Of a stretch of DNA of 64,000 nt, positions 11,260 to 22,880 are shown one piece after another (positions within the stretch are counted from its first letter, which is position 1; every line of letters begins with the position of its first letter). A program made the translations under genes and the position numbers. The stretch is from Nautilus pompilius (Eukaryota; Mollusca; Cephalopoda; Nautilida; Nautilidae): positions 62,001 through 126,000 of the forward strand of contig JACATO010002215.1 of assembly GCA_018389105.1 (NCBI GenBank), in the 5' to 3' direction. The notes under the pieces are model-generated. The model saw only the letters and a program-made list of their open reading frames with translations, was not told the origin of the DNA and did not search any database.

Positions 11260-14099
11260 TCCACTCTCTGATCATATTTTTTTAAAAGCAATTTTCATGT
11301 AACATTTCAAATTATAACTATGGGAAATTTCATTTTGCAAGTGATGTTTATTACGGTTTAAAGTTCACTGATCATACGATGATCGAGCTGAGACTTAAAG
11401 GCTAAAATCAGTGCGTGCTCAATTTTCGATAAAAATGAAGACACAAAAGGATAGCTAAATACCTTCCTTATTGGTGAAGTCTTGCGTACTGTAATAGAGC
11501 AAAACGTTCAGAGTTTAAAGTAGAATTTTAAAAATTGTAACTGATTTTAATTGTTTCTTGTGGCGATTCTACTTATCAACAAAAGGGTATCCTTTTAACA
11601 GCCACGTTGAAACGATGGCAAGCAGTGTCAATCAACAAAGAGCGGGGGTCCTAAGAAGATAAGCTGATTCACGTTTAAAGGGGCGAATGACTGGATGAAA
11701 TGGTGGAAAGAGAACGTAAGCAATCTAGAGGAGAGATTCGCGAACAACTGCGGGGAATATTCCAGTACGGAGCTGATGTTGGGGGGGGCCCCCATCTGCA
11801 AACTTGGTGCTGAAGCTGGAATATCCAACAATTTCTCTACTGACAACAGATGAGAAGATGAGAATTCATCAAGCAAAAGTCATGGATCTACTGTACGTGT
11901 TCTTAGAAGCATAAATTCTCTCCCACTGTTCGAAGTATTCTATTGGAAACTGCCAGTGGCAGACAGAGAAGACCGGAACCGACGGGTGTACGACGTTCAT
12001 AGCCAGATGAGCTAAAAGCTCCCATAGACAACGTTCTGCTTGCAGTACAAATGAACAGAGCTCTACATGAACTTTGTGAAAAATATACATGATCACACTG
12101 CAAAGGCTGGGCATGATGGAACCCGTGATGGTCACTTCAGATGGTTTGCCACACAGCTCAAGCAGAGTATTCCACGTTTAACAGGAGAAAACTGTGACCC
12201 ATCGAGATTTGGCATTAGTCGATGCCTGGAACAAGGTGCCAATGACGAAGGAAATAAAGACACTTTTGGAAATCACTTACGCAGTTTTCTTCACGTTCTC
12301 AGCCCGGTGAGGAAATGGCAGATGTCACAGGAGATGAGACTGTTGTTTAAGCCTCCAAAAGGAAGTGAGGTGGCTATCTGGACATTTGGCTGTGTAGTGC
12401 ATTTACGAGACGCTTCTCAGATACTGTGAGCGTGAGACATCAGAGAATAATAACCCGATAGCGAAGTATTGCTTGAAGAAGCTCTCTGACACTGATTACC
12501 GTATCGTTTTTAACTGATTAAATGATAGTCGACATGGATTAGCAGAGCTGACCAAATGCTTTCAGAAGAGCTCTTTAACAACATTTAAAGCAGTACAGTA
12601 AGCAAGGGCCACGGGCCGCAGCATGACAGGAATCGGAGAAACAATCTCTTGGAGCAACAGTGTTAAATACCTAGTTGCCGAAACCATTCTGAGTTTCGTG
12701 TCCCTACTGCATGATCCCGTTACTTAAGTTTCCGGTAAAGGAAATAAATGAATGGGCAGCTTTTTTGACTTTGCCTCACGTTCGTCAGGGCAAATTAGTC
12801 ATGAGTTTAAACACCGCGGGGGAGAAGTTCGCCGTGAACCATTACAGCGATTACAAACACGCAGTTACAGAGAAACATGAAGCAGAGTTGAGGGGAACAT
12901 TCCCAGGGAATGCTTACTTTCCCCAGAACGGTGCGGCTATACGTGCGACCTTTAAGCTTCCAGTGCCGATCATAAGCGTGGCTTCGGCCTTATGAATAAT
13001 AATCCGATCTAAATCACGAAGCGAGGAAGTCCCCTGGATACGCTAACGGGAATCAAATTTCACACTTCAAGCGACGGAGAAGTAAGCCCAGGCACACTAT
13101 ATAAAAGCTGGAAGAGCGGCGAAGGCAGGAGATGAAACCGTATCCTGACGACGGACGAGTGTCTCTACCCGTCATCGCACCTGCCAACCGCCGACTCGGG
13201 CTCTCATTTTGGTTACGCTTGATTACTGTTCCCCTAAATCAAGAAAATAAATACAGTTGTCTTACCTGTGAAAGAAAAAGAGACGACGATCTTTTAGTTG
13301 TACGTTTCAAAACAAAAGGAAAAAAAAATTTTTTCAAATACATTAGTTAAAAGTATTTATTTCACGGGTCAAGTCAAGAGATGTGGTCTTTCATTTCATG
13401 CGTTAAAAAAGGCGTTTAAAATATTTTACTTCATGCATCAGTACCAATGATCAAATGTTTTGTTTAACAAGTCAAGAAAACGGATAATTTTCGAGTCTGA
13501 AAGGAATAGACACATGTGAAGTTATAAAGGTCCACTGAAAATGTTATATAGTGCTAGTTTGTTTTCTTTTTTTTTAAATTCGATTTTAAATTAAATAAAC
13601 ATCTTAATCAGGGCACCTCGATAATTATCCATTGTTTTAAATTCTTTCTACTTGTTGCACACCTATGATAGCTTTATGTATATTATATATTATTTATCTC
13701 TTTTAGTTTCTGCCGGGTGGCGCACATCCGCCCGTTGATTTAATATTAATGTTGATTAAAAAATTTATTCCGCGCATGGATGGAAAATATTAGACGAAAC
13801 ATTCAGCAGTACCTATGAGATTCCTGTAAACATGGTAGAACTTAAAAATAAATTTGCATTAAAAAAGCATGTCTGAGACTATTTGCTGGCTCGATGAATC
13901 CTTCATATCCTCTGTGTAGCCATCATCTTGGCTGTTACAGCATTCAGACCTATTGACGGATGCTCTGAGCAAGTCGTCCCACTTTTATGGGACTGACAAA
14001 GCAAGACAGTAGCCTTCGTAACTCTGTTATTTATTTCTTACTTCTATCTTATGTAGTTAAAATTAGCAAACATTCAGGCCCCGCGAATACTTTATAAAC
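11260..14099. other. Unassigned sequence
   Basis: Several frames of 65-120 codons occur on both strands between 11.6 and 13.0 kb (for example plus 12067-12429 and minus 11628-11876). None carries a motif I can place, and they overlap each other on opposite strands. No terminal repeats or RNA genes seen. Confidence 0.35.
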
Positions 14100-14119
14100 A
14101 TCTGCCACACACACAATAC

Positions 14120-14143
14120 ACACAGAGAGATAGCAGAGGAGAG

Positions 14144-14189
<46 letters not shown>

Positions 14190-14208
14190 GAGAGAGCGAG
14201 AGAGACAA
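14120..14208 (+). repeat. (GA)n microsatellite
   Basis: Nearly pure purine run of GA dinucleotides with a few GGAGA and GCGAG interruptions. Confidence 0.9.
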
Positions 14209-14560
14209 TAGACAGATATATACAACAGTCATATACAGCCAGTCCGTTTGGTCGTACACAAAGACAGGGCGGGGGCGACGGGAACGCGGCTCCGGCGGCT
14301 TTTTCCCCGTCCCGGCTTCGTATGTCTCAAACGCGGTTATTTCTCCTCGTTTGATCCTTACAGCGCAGTGAAAGAAGACGGTGGAGATGGGGAGAGGGCA
14401 GGGATTCGTCGAGATTTGAAAAAAGCGTTATCAATCAGTTTTTAAACCGTCCCATATTTGCGTTCCTGTCCAACAACAAACGAGTTATAGTAAGAGGTTT
14501 ACTAGTTCATTGTCGTTGTGTCCACCACCGGTCTTTATAATGGAGACGGCCCAAGTAAGC

Positions 14561-15042
14561 GAAGAGGAGAGAGAGAGAGAGATGAAGATGGAGATGGGAG
14601 AGGGAGGAGAGAGAGGAGAGGAGAGAGAGAGGAGAGAGAGATGAGAGATGGAGATGGGGAGAGGGAGGGAGAGAGAGATAAAGATGAAGATGGAGTGGAG
14701 ACGGGGAGAGAGAGAGAGAGAGAGAGAGAGATGAAGATGGAGTGGAGACGGGGAGGGAGAGAGGAGAGATGAAGATGGAATTGGAGAGGGAGGAGAGAGC
14801 GAGAGATGGAAGATGGAGATGGGAGAGGGAGAGAGAAAGAGAGAGAGAGATGAAAAGATGGAGGGGAGACGGGTAGAGAGAGAGCGAGAGAGAGAGATGA
14901 AGATGGAGTGGAGACGCGGGGAGAGAGAGAGAGAGAGATGAAGATGGAGAGTGGAGACGGAGAGAGAGAGAGAGAGAGAGATGAAGATGGAGTGGAGTGG
15001 CGACGGGGAGAGAGAGAGAGAGATGACGATGGAGTGGAGAAG

Positions 15043-15083
<41 letters not shown>

Positions 15084-15380
15084 GAGGAGGGAGGAGAGGG
15101 CGGAGAGGGAGAGAGAGAAGAGAGAGAGAGGGGAGAGGAGAGAGAGAGAGATGAAGATGGAGTGGAGAGGGGAGAGAGGAGAGAGAGAGATGGAGATGGG
15201 GAGAGGGAGAGAGAAAGAGAGAGAGAGAGATGAAGATGGAGTGGAGACGGGGGAGGAGAGAGAGAGAGAGAGATGAAGAAGATGGAGATGGGGAGAGGGA
15301 GAGAGAGAAAGAGAGAGAGAGAGAGATGAAGATGGAGTGGAGACGGAGAGAGGCTAGGGGGAGAGAGAGAGAGAGAGGTT
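14561..15380 (+). repeat. Polypurine minisatellite, about 0.8 kb
   Basis: Irregular tandem copies of a unit of roughly 30-45 bp built from GATGAAGATGGAGTGGAGAC, a G run, and a variable (GA)n spacer. The plus strand is almost purely purine for about 820 bases with isolated pyrimidines at the T of GATGAAGATG and the C of GAC. Several frames of 60-122 codons of R/E/D-rich peptide exist only because the array is tandem; they are not genes. Confidence 0.9.
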
Positions 15381-16494
15381 ATCCGCTAGAGTGCGTTGCC
15401 TGTGCTATATTTCTCCGCAGGAGTTCTGCCATCTTTCGACATTGACAAAGATCACGCCCGTCTATTCGCAATGCTGGGGAGTTCTTTGGTTTCACTAATA
15501 CGTATATATCTCGCCTACGACGACTGATAAGTCAACCACCTGTTTGCGTACAAACTCCACGGGTTTTCTGGTCGATACTCGTTCTTTTCTCTAAAATCTT
15601 TTTTTTTTTTTAAATTTAAAAAAAAAAAAAGTTGTTTTGCAAATAATTTTCTTTTTCAATTTTCGAAATGCAAAAGATGAAAAGGCGGACTAGGCTGGCT
15701 CCGGCAAGTATGGAATCTCAGCTGGCAGCCAACGTGAAAGATAAGCTAATGTGATATTAGACTAATCTGTGTACGTACACTTCGGTTTTAGCTGGACGCG
15801 ACAGCCGCCAGCAGATTTCCAGGTTGATTATTTCCACGCTGACTTCGACGTCCGTAAGAAGAAGATCGGCTGTCGATAATTGCCACATATTCAGCCCCCA
15901 TCCGTTTGTTGTCCTTACCGATCTGAACAGACGGCCGTTTACATAAAAACCTGAATGCGTATAATACACCGCCCGCTAAAAAGCTGGGCGATGCCATTAT
16001 TTATTGGCGCGCGGATCACGTGACTGGTCGTTTAGAGAGACAGAGGGGGAGGGGGAAACCCGTTTGTTTATGTAAATTTTGTTCTTGTTCTGGTTGATAA
16101 AAATCTGGAATTTTTTTTACTCCAGAATCTAAGTTTAATAATAATAATTAAAAAAAAGGGTGACCGAAATGGATCGCCTCGTGTGTGCATATCGCGGGAG
16201 AATGACGTCACTTCCGTCTGAAGCACAAACACGAGAGAACTAATTAAAGTTAATCGGTTTGCTATTCCGCCCATGAATTTGACGATAAAAGCTTCTTTTT
16301 TTTTAAAAAAATTTATCAGTAAAAATACAGTTTTCATTAGCAAAACGTCAATAAAATGCCGTGCAAAGATTACTTATCGTCAACAAGTCTGTAAATATTT
16401 TATTTGGTGACTAAATGCTGTTGTTTTTATAGCGCACAGTCGTGAGTACCACATTTAGATATATTTGCAATTGCAGATACACCTGCAAAATACC
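15381..16494. other. Unassigned sequence with a T/A homopolymer palindrome
   Basis: A T13 run, AAATTT and an A12 run at 15598-15630 can fold on themselves. Otherwise nothing recognisable. Confidence 0.4.
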
Positions 16495-16502
16495 TTCTAA
16501 TG

Positions 16503-17159
16503 CAGTGGTTCCCAACCAGTGGGTCGTGACCCCCTAAGAAGTTTCAATTTTTGTCGTATGACTGAGTCGAGGAACTGTTCACGAGTATGTGTCTGTCTTG
16601 TGTATATGTACCGTATTTGCCGGCTTATAAGACGCACCTTTTTTCCAGAAAAAAGTATACGAAAATTACCCTGCGTCCAATACACTGACAATCACGCTGG
16701 CGACAAAGGCCGGAACTCGAACTGTCACCACAGTGGGACTGACGCAATCGAGCAGCGCTCCCATTGGCTAACGCCATTGGGGCCAGCAGCTAAAGGACTC
16801 GGACCAGGACGGCCTGGGGCAGAGCGCACTACCAGGACTGGACTGCGACTTCGGCCGGACGCGCATTAGCCAGCTCGATTTTAGGCGAACTTGGGCACCA
16901 ACACCACACAGCTGTTCTGATCAGAGGTAGAGTTCACTGATCCCAGTAGATTTCTGTTTAGCTGTTGCTCCCCGAAAAATCACTAAAATAGTTTTCAATA
17001 AATGTATGATGAAATGTACTAAAACTTTTAGTTATGTGATTTTTTTGCTAACTTTATTCTTTAATTTTTGTTCAATTATGAAAGTGTAGCGGGGGGGGTC
17101 ACAGATCTTCTGATTATTAGAAAAAGGTCCACGAGTCCAAAAAGGTTTGGGAACCACTG
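16503..17159. mobile_element. Non-autonomous hAT-like element
   Basis: The left end reads CAGTGGTTCCCAACC and the right end, on the complementary strand, CAGTGGTTCCCAAACC, a terminal inverted repeat typical of hAT elements (CAGNGGTTCYCAA). Flanking 8-bp sequences TTCTAATG (16495-16502) and ATATAATG (17160-17167) match at six of eight positions, consistent with an aged 8-bp hAT target duplication. The 657-bp body contains no transposase, so it would need an autonomous partner to move. It carries a nested fragment of another element at 16609-16690. Confidence 0.75.
16609..16690 (+). mobile_element. One end of a different MITE nested in the hAT-like element
   Basis: ACCGTATTTGCCGGCTTATA followed by AGACGCACC and a T6 run matches a widespread family of miniature elements whose termini read ACCGTATTT(T)CCGG.NTATAAGACGCACC. 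Only this end is seen; the inverted partner end is missing, so the fragment is truncated. Confidence 0.45.
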
Positions 17160-17167
17160 ATATAATG

Positions 17168-20100
17168 CATACAAAAAGGATGCACACACTTTTTACCGCC
17201 TAGTAAATGAAGTCACGTTGCTAGCTAGACGGAATTTCCAGACTTTCTAAATGTGGTAGACTACAATAGGTTTTGCAGATGTCCACCATCGGAATCCACG
17301 CAAAAATCGCTGCGCCTGGAGGCTAAGCGACTGCCAACGGCACACGTTTTCAAAAGAATGTTTGTTAAAACTCCAACAATTCTCTGCTGGATTTCGAAGA
17401 TGGCGGCCGGTTTTGACGGTCGCTCCCACACCCACACCGGAAAAGATCTGGTTGTGCGACACCTGCCGGGCGTGGCTAGCGTTCGCTTTGTGCGCGTCGG
17501 TCTATTCTCCTCCAGCAAACGGTTCTTCCAAAAATGTCCGACGACACCTCGCTTATGAAACTCCCTTTTTTAAATCGCCATGCGCGGTCTCAGTGCCACA
17601 TGGTCCGGTAAAATTGCGGGAAGATACAGCTATCCACGCGGTGATCCCGGGCAGATTTACCTCTTTCTCTACGCGAAGTTTGACGGTTCTTAGTAGCGCC
17701 TACTGACAGCCCCGTTCCAACTCGAAGCTCGCCTCGCCAGACCACGCAAAGGAGGAAGGCCGAATTTATAATGCGCTCAGTTCAAAAAGGCCCCCCATCG
17801 CAGAACTGAGCGTCTCTTTAAACCTTTCATTCGATGCCGTCGGGCCTTCGAATTTGCGTATCAATCGTGCGATCGCAACGCGGGATTTTCAGCAACATTC
17901 GCAAGTTCCCAACAGTACCCTACCATCTGCTCGAACCGGGTGAAAGACAAACTAGGCTAGGAATTTCTGCCATACGCTGAAAACACATGGCGTCAAGAGC
18001 ACGCTGTTGTGTTTCACGGTGCCGTCATCTGTGGGCTTCCGAATGAGAAAAACGACTCGACGTTCGTTGGGGGACAAAATGGTTTTGTACGGTTGTGTAC
18101 AAAAATTGTTTATACATTCTTTTAAGACAGCTGATAAAAAAATATTTTAAAATCGTTTGGTGCAGTGTATTATTAGAGATGATACTAAAGAACATTGCAT
18201 GATCAAAGCTTTGATTTTTAGATGCATTCAAAACTTAAGAACCCCATATCTTAGCAGAATATAACTCAGCCACTGTATTTATTTGCAATCATTAACAATT
18301 TTCCATTTTTTAAAAGTCAGTTCTGTCCGTTAAGTATATTAAATTAGTATCTTAAGAAGGCTGTATATCGGCACGTGGAAATTCCTTTTAATTATTTCGG
18401 TTTATCCATTTGAAGAAAGAATAAATGGTTCTGCCAACTTAGAGAAAGAGAAAAATGTTCGTTCATATACTTTTGAAACTGACCTACCTCGTCATTGGTT
18501 GCAGCCACTTCTGGCATTTTCACATATTACTTCATGATCCTGCTACGTAAAAAAATAAATATCTTAGTATTACGATGTGCAGATAATTAGCTAATTTATA
18601 ATTATGTTCTTTAGTAATAATGTAAATTAAAGAAACTAAAATGAAAAGAATTAATTAGAGTTGTTACCAAGAACCCGTTAGTACATCCGCTAACTTTTAA
18701 GAAATATAGCAATATAATAGAGTAATATTAATTTATTGTCTTAATAATGCAATAATTATTATCTTAGAACTATTTCATCAGTTTCCAAATTTGGAGTCAC
18801 GATAATACATTTCGCAAACTTTAGACTAAAATGGCAAACTCTTTCCGTTCGTAAGCAGAAAAATTAAAAGGTTAAAAAAGTGATTACAGAAACAGACCGA
18901 AAGCTGTTGCGTTTTGTATCTCTCACCTTGTTCATTGTTCTGTTACCTGTCCTTTTTCACCTGGATTGTTGGTGCGTGAAAAAAAATTTCTGCTTACAGA
19001 ACTCCAGCGATATCACAGCGATAATGGTATAATGGCGACACGTCGTTCACGTTTTCCAAAATTTTGATTTCTCAAATGGATCTTATAATTTATTGATCCT
19101 AATTTACGAAACGTTTTTTTACTCCATCTGGAATGCTGTTGTACACAAGCAAAGATCATAAATGCCTGGCCTCCGACCTCATCTGTGTCGTCCTTCATTT
19201 TAAATACCATTTAAACGAAACGTTTCGATTCGTCGTCTGTCAGTAAAGGGAGATTTTTCATCCAGATGATTAGTTCTGTTTACGAAATATCTCAAGTAGA
19301 TTTTATATTCTTCGGTAATGAAAAATCTTTAAGCTAGCAGAGTAGAAATTATTTTAAGTTTGCATCATCTTTTTTTCTCTTAAATGTACAGAGAAAGAAT
19401 TAATCAATTTGAATATAATTGCATTTGTTTCTCTCTTTTTTTATTTTTCAAGGAAGTGATATTTTTCTATGGAAAAAAAACTTTTAAAAATTCCACATTA
19501 TTCTAATTAACGACAAGGAAGTTTTAATACATACTTGGAATCAGAAACGATATTTCTGTAACAATCAGATTATTTTTAGGTGCACATAGAGCATAAATAG
19601 GAGTTACATACCTCATTTTCATATATTTCGAGAGAGGTATTAATGTTGAGGTGCGATTAGTTTGGACCTCGGTATTGGAGACAGTGTAGTGGGCAGGGAA
19701 ATCGAAGGACATCGTTTTCTGTGTCTCTACAGAATAGATTAAATAACGGCAGATCATCGTCCTTTGGTAGGAAAAGAAGGTGGACGAAGGAAAATACTAC
19801 AGGCGACGTATAGACCTCGATTAGCGAGAATTGGAAGAAAAAAAACAACGAACAGATGCATAAAGATGCGGTAACTGGCTGAATTAGTTGAGCAGTGCGT
19901 AGATAGTTGTACATAATGAGATTTGGTAGTTCTACCTCCCCCATCCGTAGGCCGCTTGATTCTGCTACATTCAGAAAGATCCGTCTTCAGTGGCCTGAAG
20001 CCATCTTTAGTTTACAGTGGTGCAAGAGTGTCGTCTTTCATTTCTACACCGAGAGCGATGGCTAGTTCAAAGAGAATAACGACACCGCCATCGATCTCGA

Positions 20101-20566
20101 ATTTGTTTAAAGAGCCACTTGTACCATCTCTTGGCCACCGCCATCATCGGACGTCAGCCACACTGAGAATTCGAGCGATAGGTTGGTACGACGGAGTCAG
20201 GGCTGATAATACTCCGTTGCTGTCATGCATTTAACGACACTACTGCGTAAAGAATGGTGAAAACTGAAGTACGCAGGCCTACAGAATCACCAAATCAATG
20301 ACACGGTGATTAGGCTGCCAGCGAGATATTTTCTAATGGAACACAAGAGCTTAGAATTGTGTAGCGTAGACTTCCTAACATACGTGGGAAGTTACCTGAA
20401 GCGATTATTTACATTTAGTAGAGTCAACAATTGCCTTACCTAATGCACGTATTATTGTACTGATTAAAACAAACAAATATATAGCATATGTTTTTTTTTC
20501 CCCCTTTTATTTTGTCATCTATGCTTCACATCAAACCTAAAGTGGTATGTCTCTTTTAATGTATTA
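17168..20566. other. Unassigned sequence, GC-richer then strongly AT-rich
   Basis: 17.38-17.96 kb is relatively GC- and CpG-rich and begins with ATGGCGGCCGG-type sequence; a TTTATAAT lies at 17764 next to a 10-bp inverted repeat. 18.0-19.9 kb is AT-rich. No recognised protein motif, RNA or terminal repeat in either part. Confidence 0.35.
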
Positions 20567-20568
20567 TA

Positions 20569-21144
20569 CAGGGTTATTCAAAAAGAATGAACCGATTTCA
20601 TTACGCAATATTTTAATAAGGAAAAGCAGTAGAAAACTCCAGCCATGTCACAGGTATTCTACTCACAATCAAGTTTTATTTCCTGTCTTACAAGTGCTCA
20701 ATATGGCCACCACCCGCAGCACGGGCAACATCAATGCGATGAGAGAATTCCTCCCAGACGCGTATCAGCATATCACGATCCACTGAGTTGATCGCTGTTG
20801 TTATTCGATGTTTAAGGTCATCGAGGTTAGTGGGTAGCGGTGGATCGTAAACGCGATCTTTTACATATCCCCATAAGAAAAAATCACGCTGCCCCGTGAC
20901 AACCGATTTTGTTTTCGCAAACTCGAGAACGCAGAACGCCTTTTGCTGAGGACTCGCCATTCTGAGGGCAAACAAACAACTGAACGTTGCCGGTAGGAAC
21001 GACGCGACTACAGCGCCACCCTGTGGCAGCCGATTAAAACTTAGAAAACTCATCTTTCAAATGGTCACTGACTCATTCCATGACGATGCTCGAGAACTGA
21101 AGTAATGCGTCATGAAATCGGTTCATTCTTTTTGAATAATCCTG
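20569..21144 (-). mobile_element. Internally deleted mariner-type element with TA target duplication
   Basis: The ends are inverted repeats: left CAGGGTTATTCAAAAAGAAT continuing GAACCGATTTCAT, right (complement) CAGGATTATTCAAAAAGAAT continuing GAACCGATTTCAT, one mismatch in 33 bases. Both sides are flanked by TA, the target duplication of Tc1/mariner elements. At 576 bp it is about a third of an autonomous copy, and it retains only the two ends of the transposase gene. Little end divergence suggests relatively recent activity. Confidence 0.85.
20688..20960 (-). pseudogene. Fused N- and C-terminal remnants of a mariner-like transposase (DUF4817-type HTH)
   Basis: Starting at the ATG at 20960 the frame reads MASPQQKAFCVLEFAKTKSV, the usual N-terminal helix-turn-helix start of this transposase group. 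After VVTGQR it jumps directly to DFFLWGYVKDRVY and continues with DPPLPTNLDDLKHRI and HRIDVARAAGGGHIEHL, which is the normal C-terminus. The complete DDE catalytic core, normally about 250 residues, is missing, yet the frame is open across the junction for 91 codons. Catalysis is impossible. A short DNA-binding fusion peptide could in theory be made, and the frame is also open upstream to 21053. Confidence 0.8.
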
Positions 21145-21146
21145 TA

Positions 21147-21789
21147 TATACAGACTTTACGTAAACAAATCGATATACTCCTTTTTGAAAAAAAAAAAAT
21201 GGCACCAGTTAATTCCGGAACCATTTATTTGTGGGATTGATACGTTTTAATGCAGCCAGTGTGTCATGTGCAAGACGCTGATGGATTATGCTCCTCGCTC
21301 CTGACAGTATCCGTATTAGGGATTAGCGGGAAGTGTGTTTACCTGGACATTTTTGCAGGGATCGTCCGAGTATAACACAAACATTCTTAATGGATTCGTG
21401 TCCTTCGGCTAGTTTGATAAAGGCCAGCAGTATGGTGTTGTGACACTCCCTCCATTTTTCATAGAAATACTAACCCCTTCGAAAAATGCCTGCGCATAGA
21501 GTAGTGCGACCGTCCAGCGGCCCAAATTGCGCGCCAGATCATTGCGCAAGGGCTGTAATACACTAGTCACCAGAAATGTAAGTGGCATACAGAAATTATA
21601 AAATATATTTTCAAACGGTTATTTTGATTCAACAAATGATGAATACAAACTCCTCTTCTTATTAAACATTTACTTTTAAAATATGCGAATTACAAATAAA
21701 TTTTCGGTGTGTAGAGGGGGAAAAAAAAGAGAACCAAATGAAGAAACAAAATGAGATTCTAGAAATGAGTGTGAACAGAAGAGTTAGTC
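21147..21789. other. Unassigned sequence
   Basis: No recognisable motif. An A11 run lies at about 21189-21199 and an A8 run at about 21721-21728. Confidence 0.4.
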
Positions 21790-22880
21790 AGCCATAGATG
21801 TGACCCCCAACTGATAGCAGCGCCTGATTCACAGAACCTCTGGACGTTGCCTGTGACTCAGCCAACGAGAGCAGTGGGAAATAAAGTCTGTTGTCTTGTC
21901 AGATCTGTTTTCAGTTCATCGGGCGATCCAGGGAGGGGGGACTGGATGGAGGTAATAAATCTTCCTAGAGAATCCTAAATATTCTCAATACGATTTAACT
22001 TAGGAAAAGGTGATGACCATTCATACGGTAAATGGTTTCGTGCTGAAGATATTGGTCGACTGCACATGGCTCCGTATGGACAGTTTTATCCTCCCCACCC
22101 TTGAAGTGAATCTGCGTACGGTCCGAGATGGGGACACAAATGTCTCCTCCCTGCCTGCCTCGTTGCGGCCAGGGCACCTGCCTGAAACACATGCTACTAC
22201 AAAAAAAAAAATTAAATCTCTGCCTAAACCATCACGCCAGTGATCAATTTCCACAATGTTTATGGATGGACTGGTTGCGTGTTCCCCGTTCCCACCCGAT
22301 GCGTACGCAACCTGAATCACTTTCAACGCTAGATCTTGACTCATCAGAAAACAGAACACGGTTGCAGTCGTTCGGTGTCAAAACGACATCTTACCGGAAC
22401 CACTTCAAATGCTTTTGTCGATGGCGTCGGGTTAAACGGATACAAACCACGCGTCGTCTAGCACAGAACCTTCTTTAACGCAGCCTCCTACGTATCGTCG
22501 AGGTCACTTCCCCCTTTTACTCCTCCCTGGCGAGAAAACATCCGATAATTCTACCAGTCACATTTCCAGCCACCCGTGACCGTCCAGCCTCCACGGGTTT
22601 ATACAACACAGGTGAAGGTTTCCCACGAGTCCTCTTGTGGCTTGTTCCGAACTGGTACAATCACTCCGTTAACACCCGGCATCGCTTATTGGGTTCCACC
22701 GACCGTCTCAGAGCCCAAATACGGTATCCGTTCGCGCTTTGGCCGTCTGAGGAGGTCAACCACGTGTCCGTTTTCGTATGTTTCAGAGCTTATTATGGGA
22801 TTGGCGTGCTCCGCCTGTGCTTCAGCGGCTGTCTACTCACTGTGTGTGGATTCTAAAAGGAACCTTCCATTTATTTTCGA
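21790..22880 (-). pseudogene. Tc1-like transposase pseudogene, nearly full length
   Basis: Minus-strand blocks follow the Tc1 order. RRRLR and RRVVCIRLTRRHRQKHLKWF (around 22490-22400) match the junction of the DNA-binding and catalytic domains. VLFSDESRSSVESDSG, GCVRIGWERGTRNQ and a shifted NIVEIDHWRDGLGRDL (22350-22220) are the first-Asp region. KLNRIENI, stop, DSLGRFI and PGSPDELKTDL (22000-21900) are the SPDLNPIENVWD..G block and C-terminus. There are multiple frameshifts, in-frame stops and an A11 run at 22201 within the coding part. The block around the second Asp is not clear, and the helix-turn-helix domain upstream of 22500 is only weakly recognisable. No terminal repeats located. 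Confidence 0.75.

Noticed and set aside
14518-15445. Several Arg/Glu-rich open frames
   Set aside because: They are produced by the polypurine minisatellite, whose repeat unit lacks stops.
17774-17812. 10-bp perfect inverted repeat (CGCTCAGTTC / GAACTGAGCG) next to a TATA-like sequence
   Set aside because: Inverted repeats of this size with a loop of about 20 bases are expected a few times by chance in 64 kb, and nothing adjacent supports a promoter.
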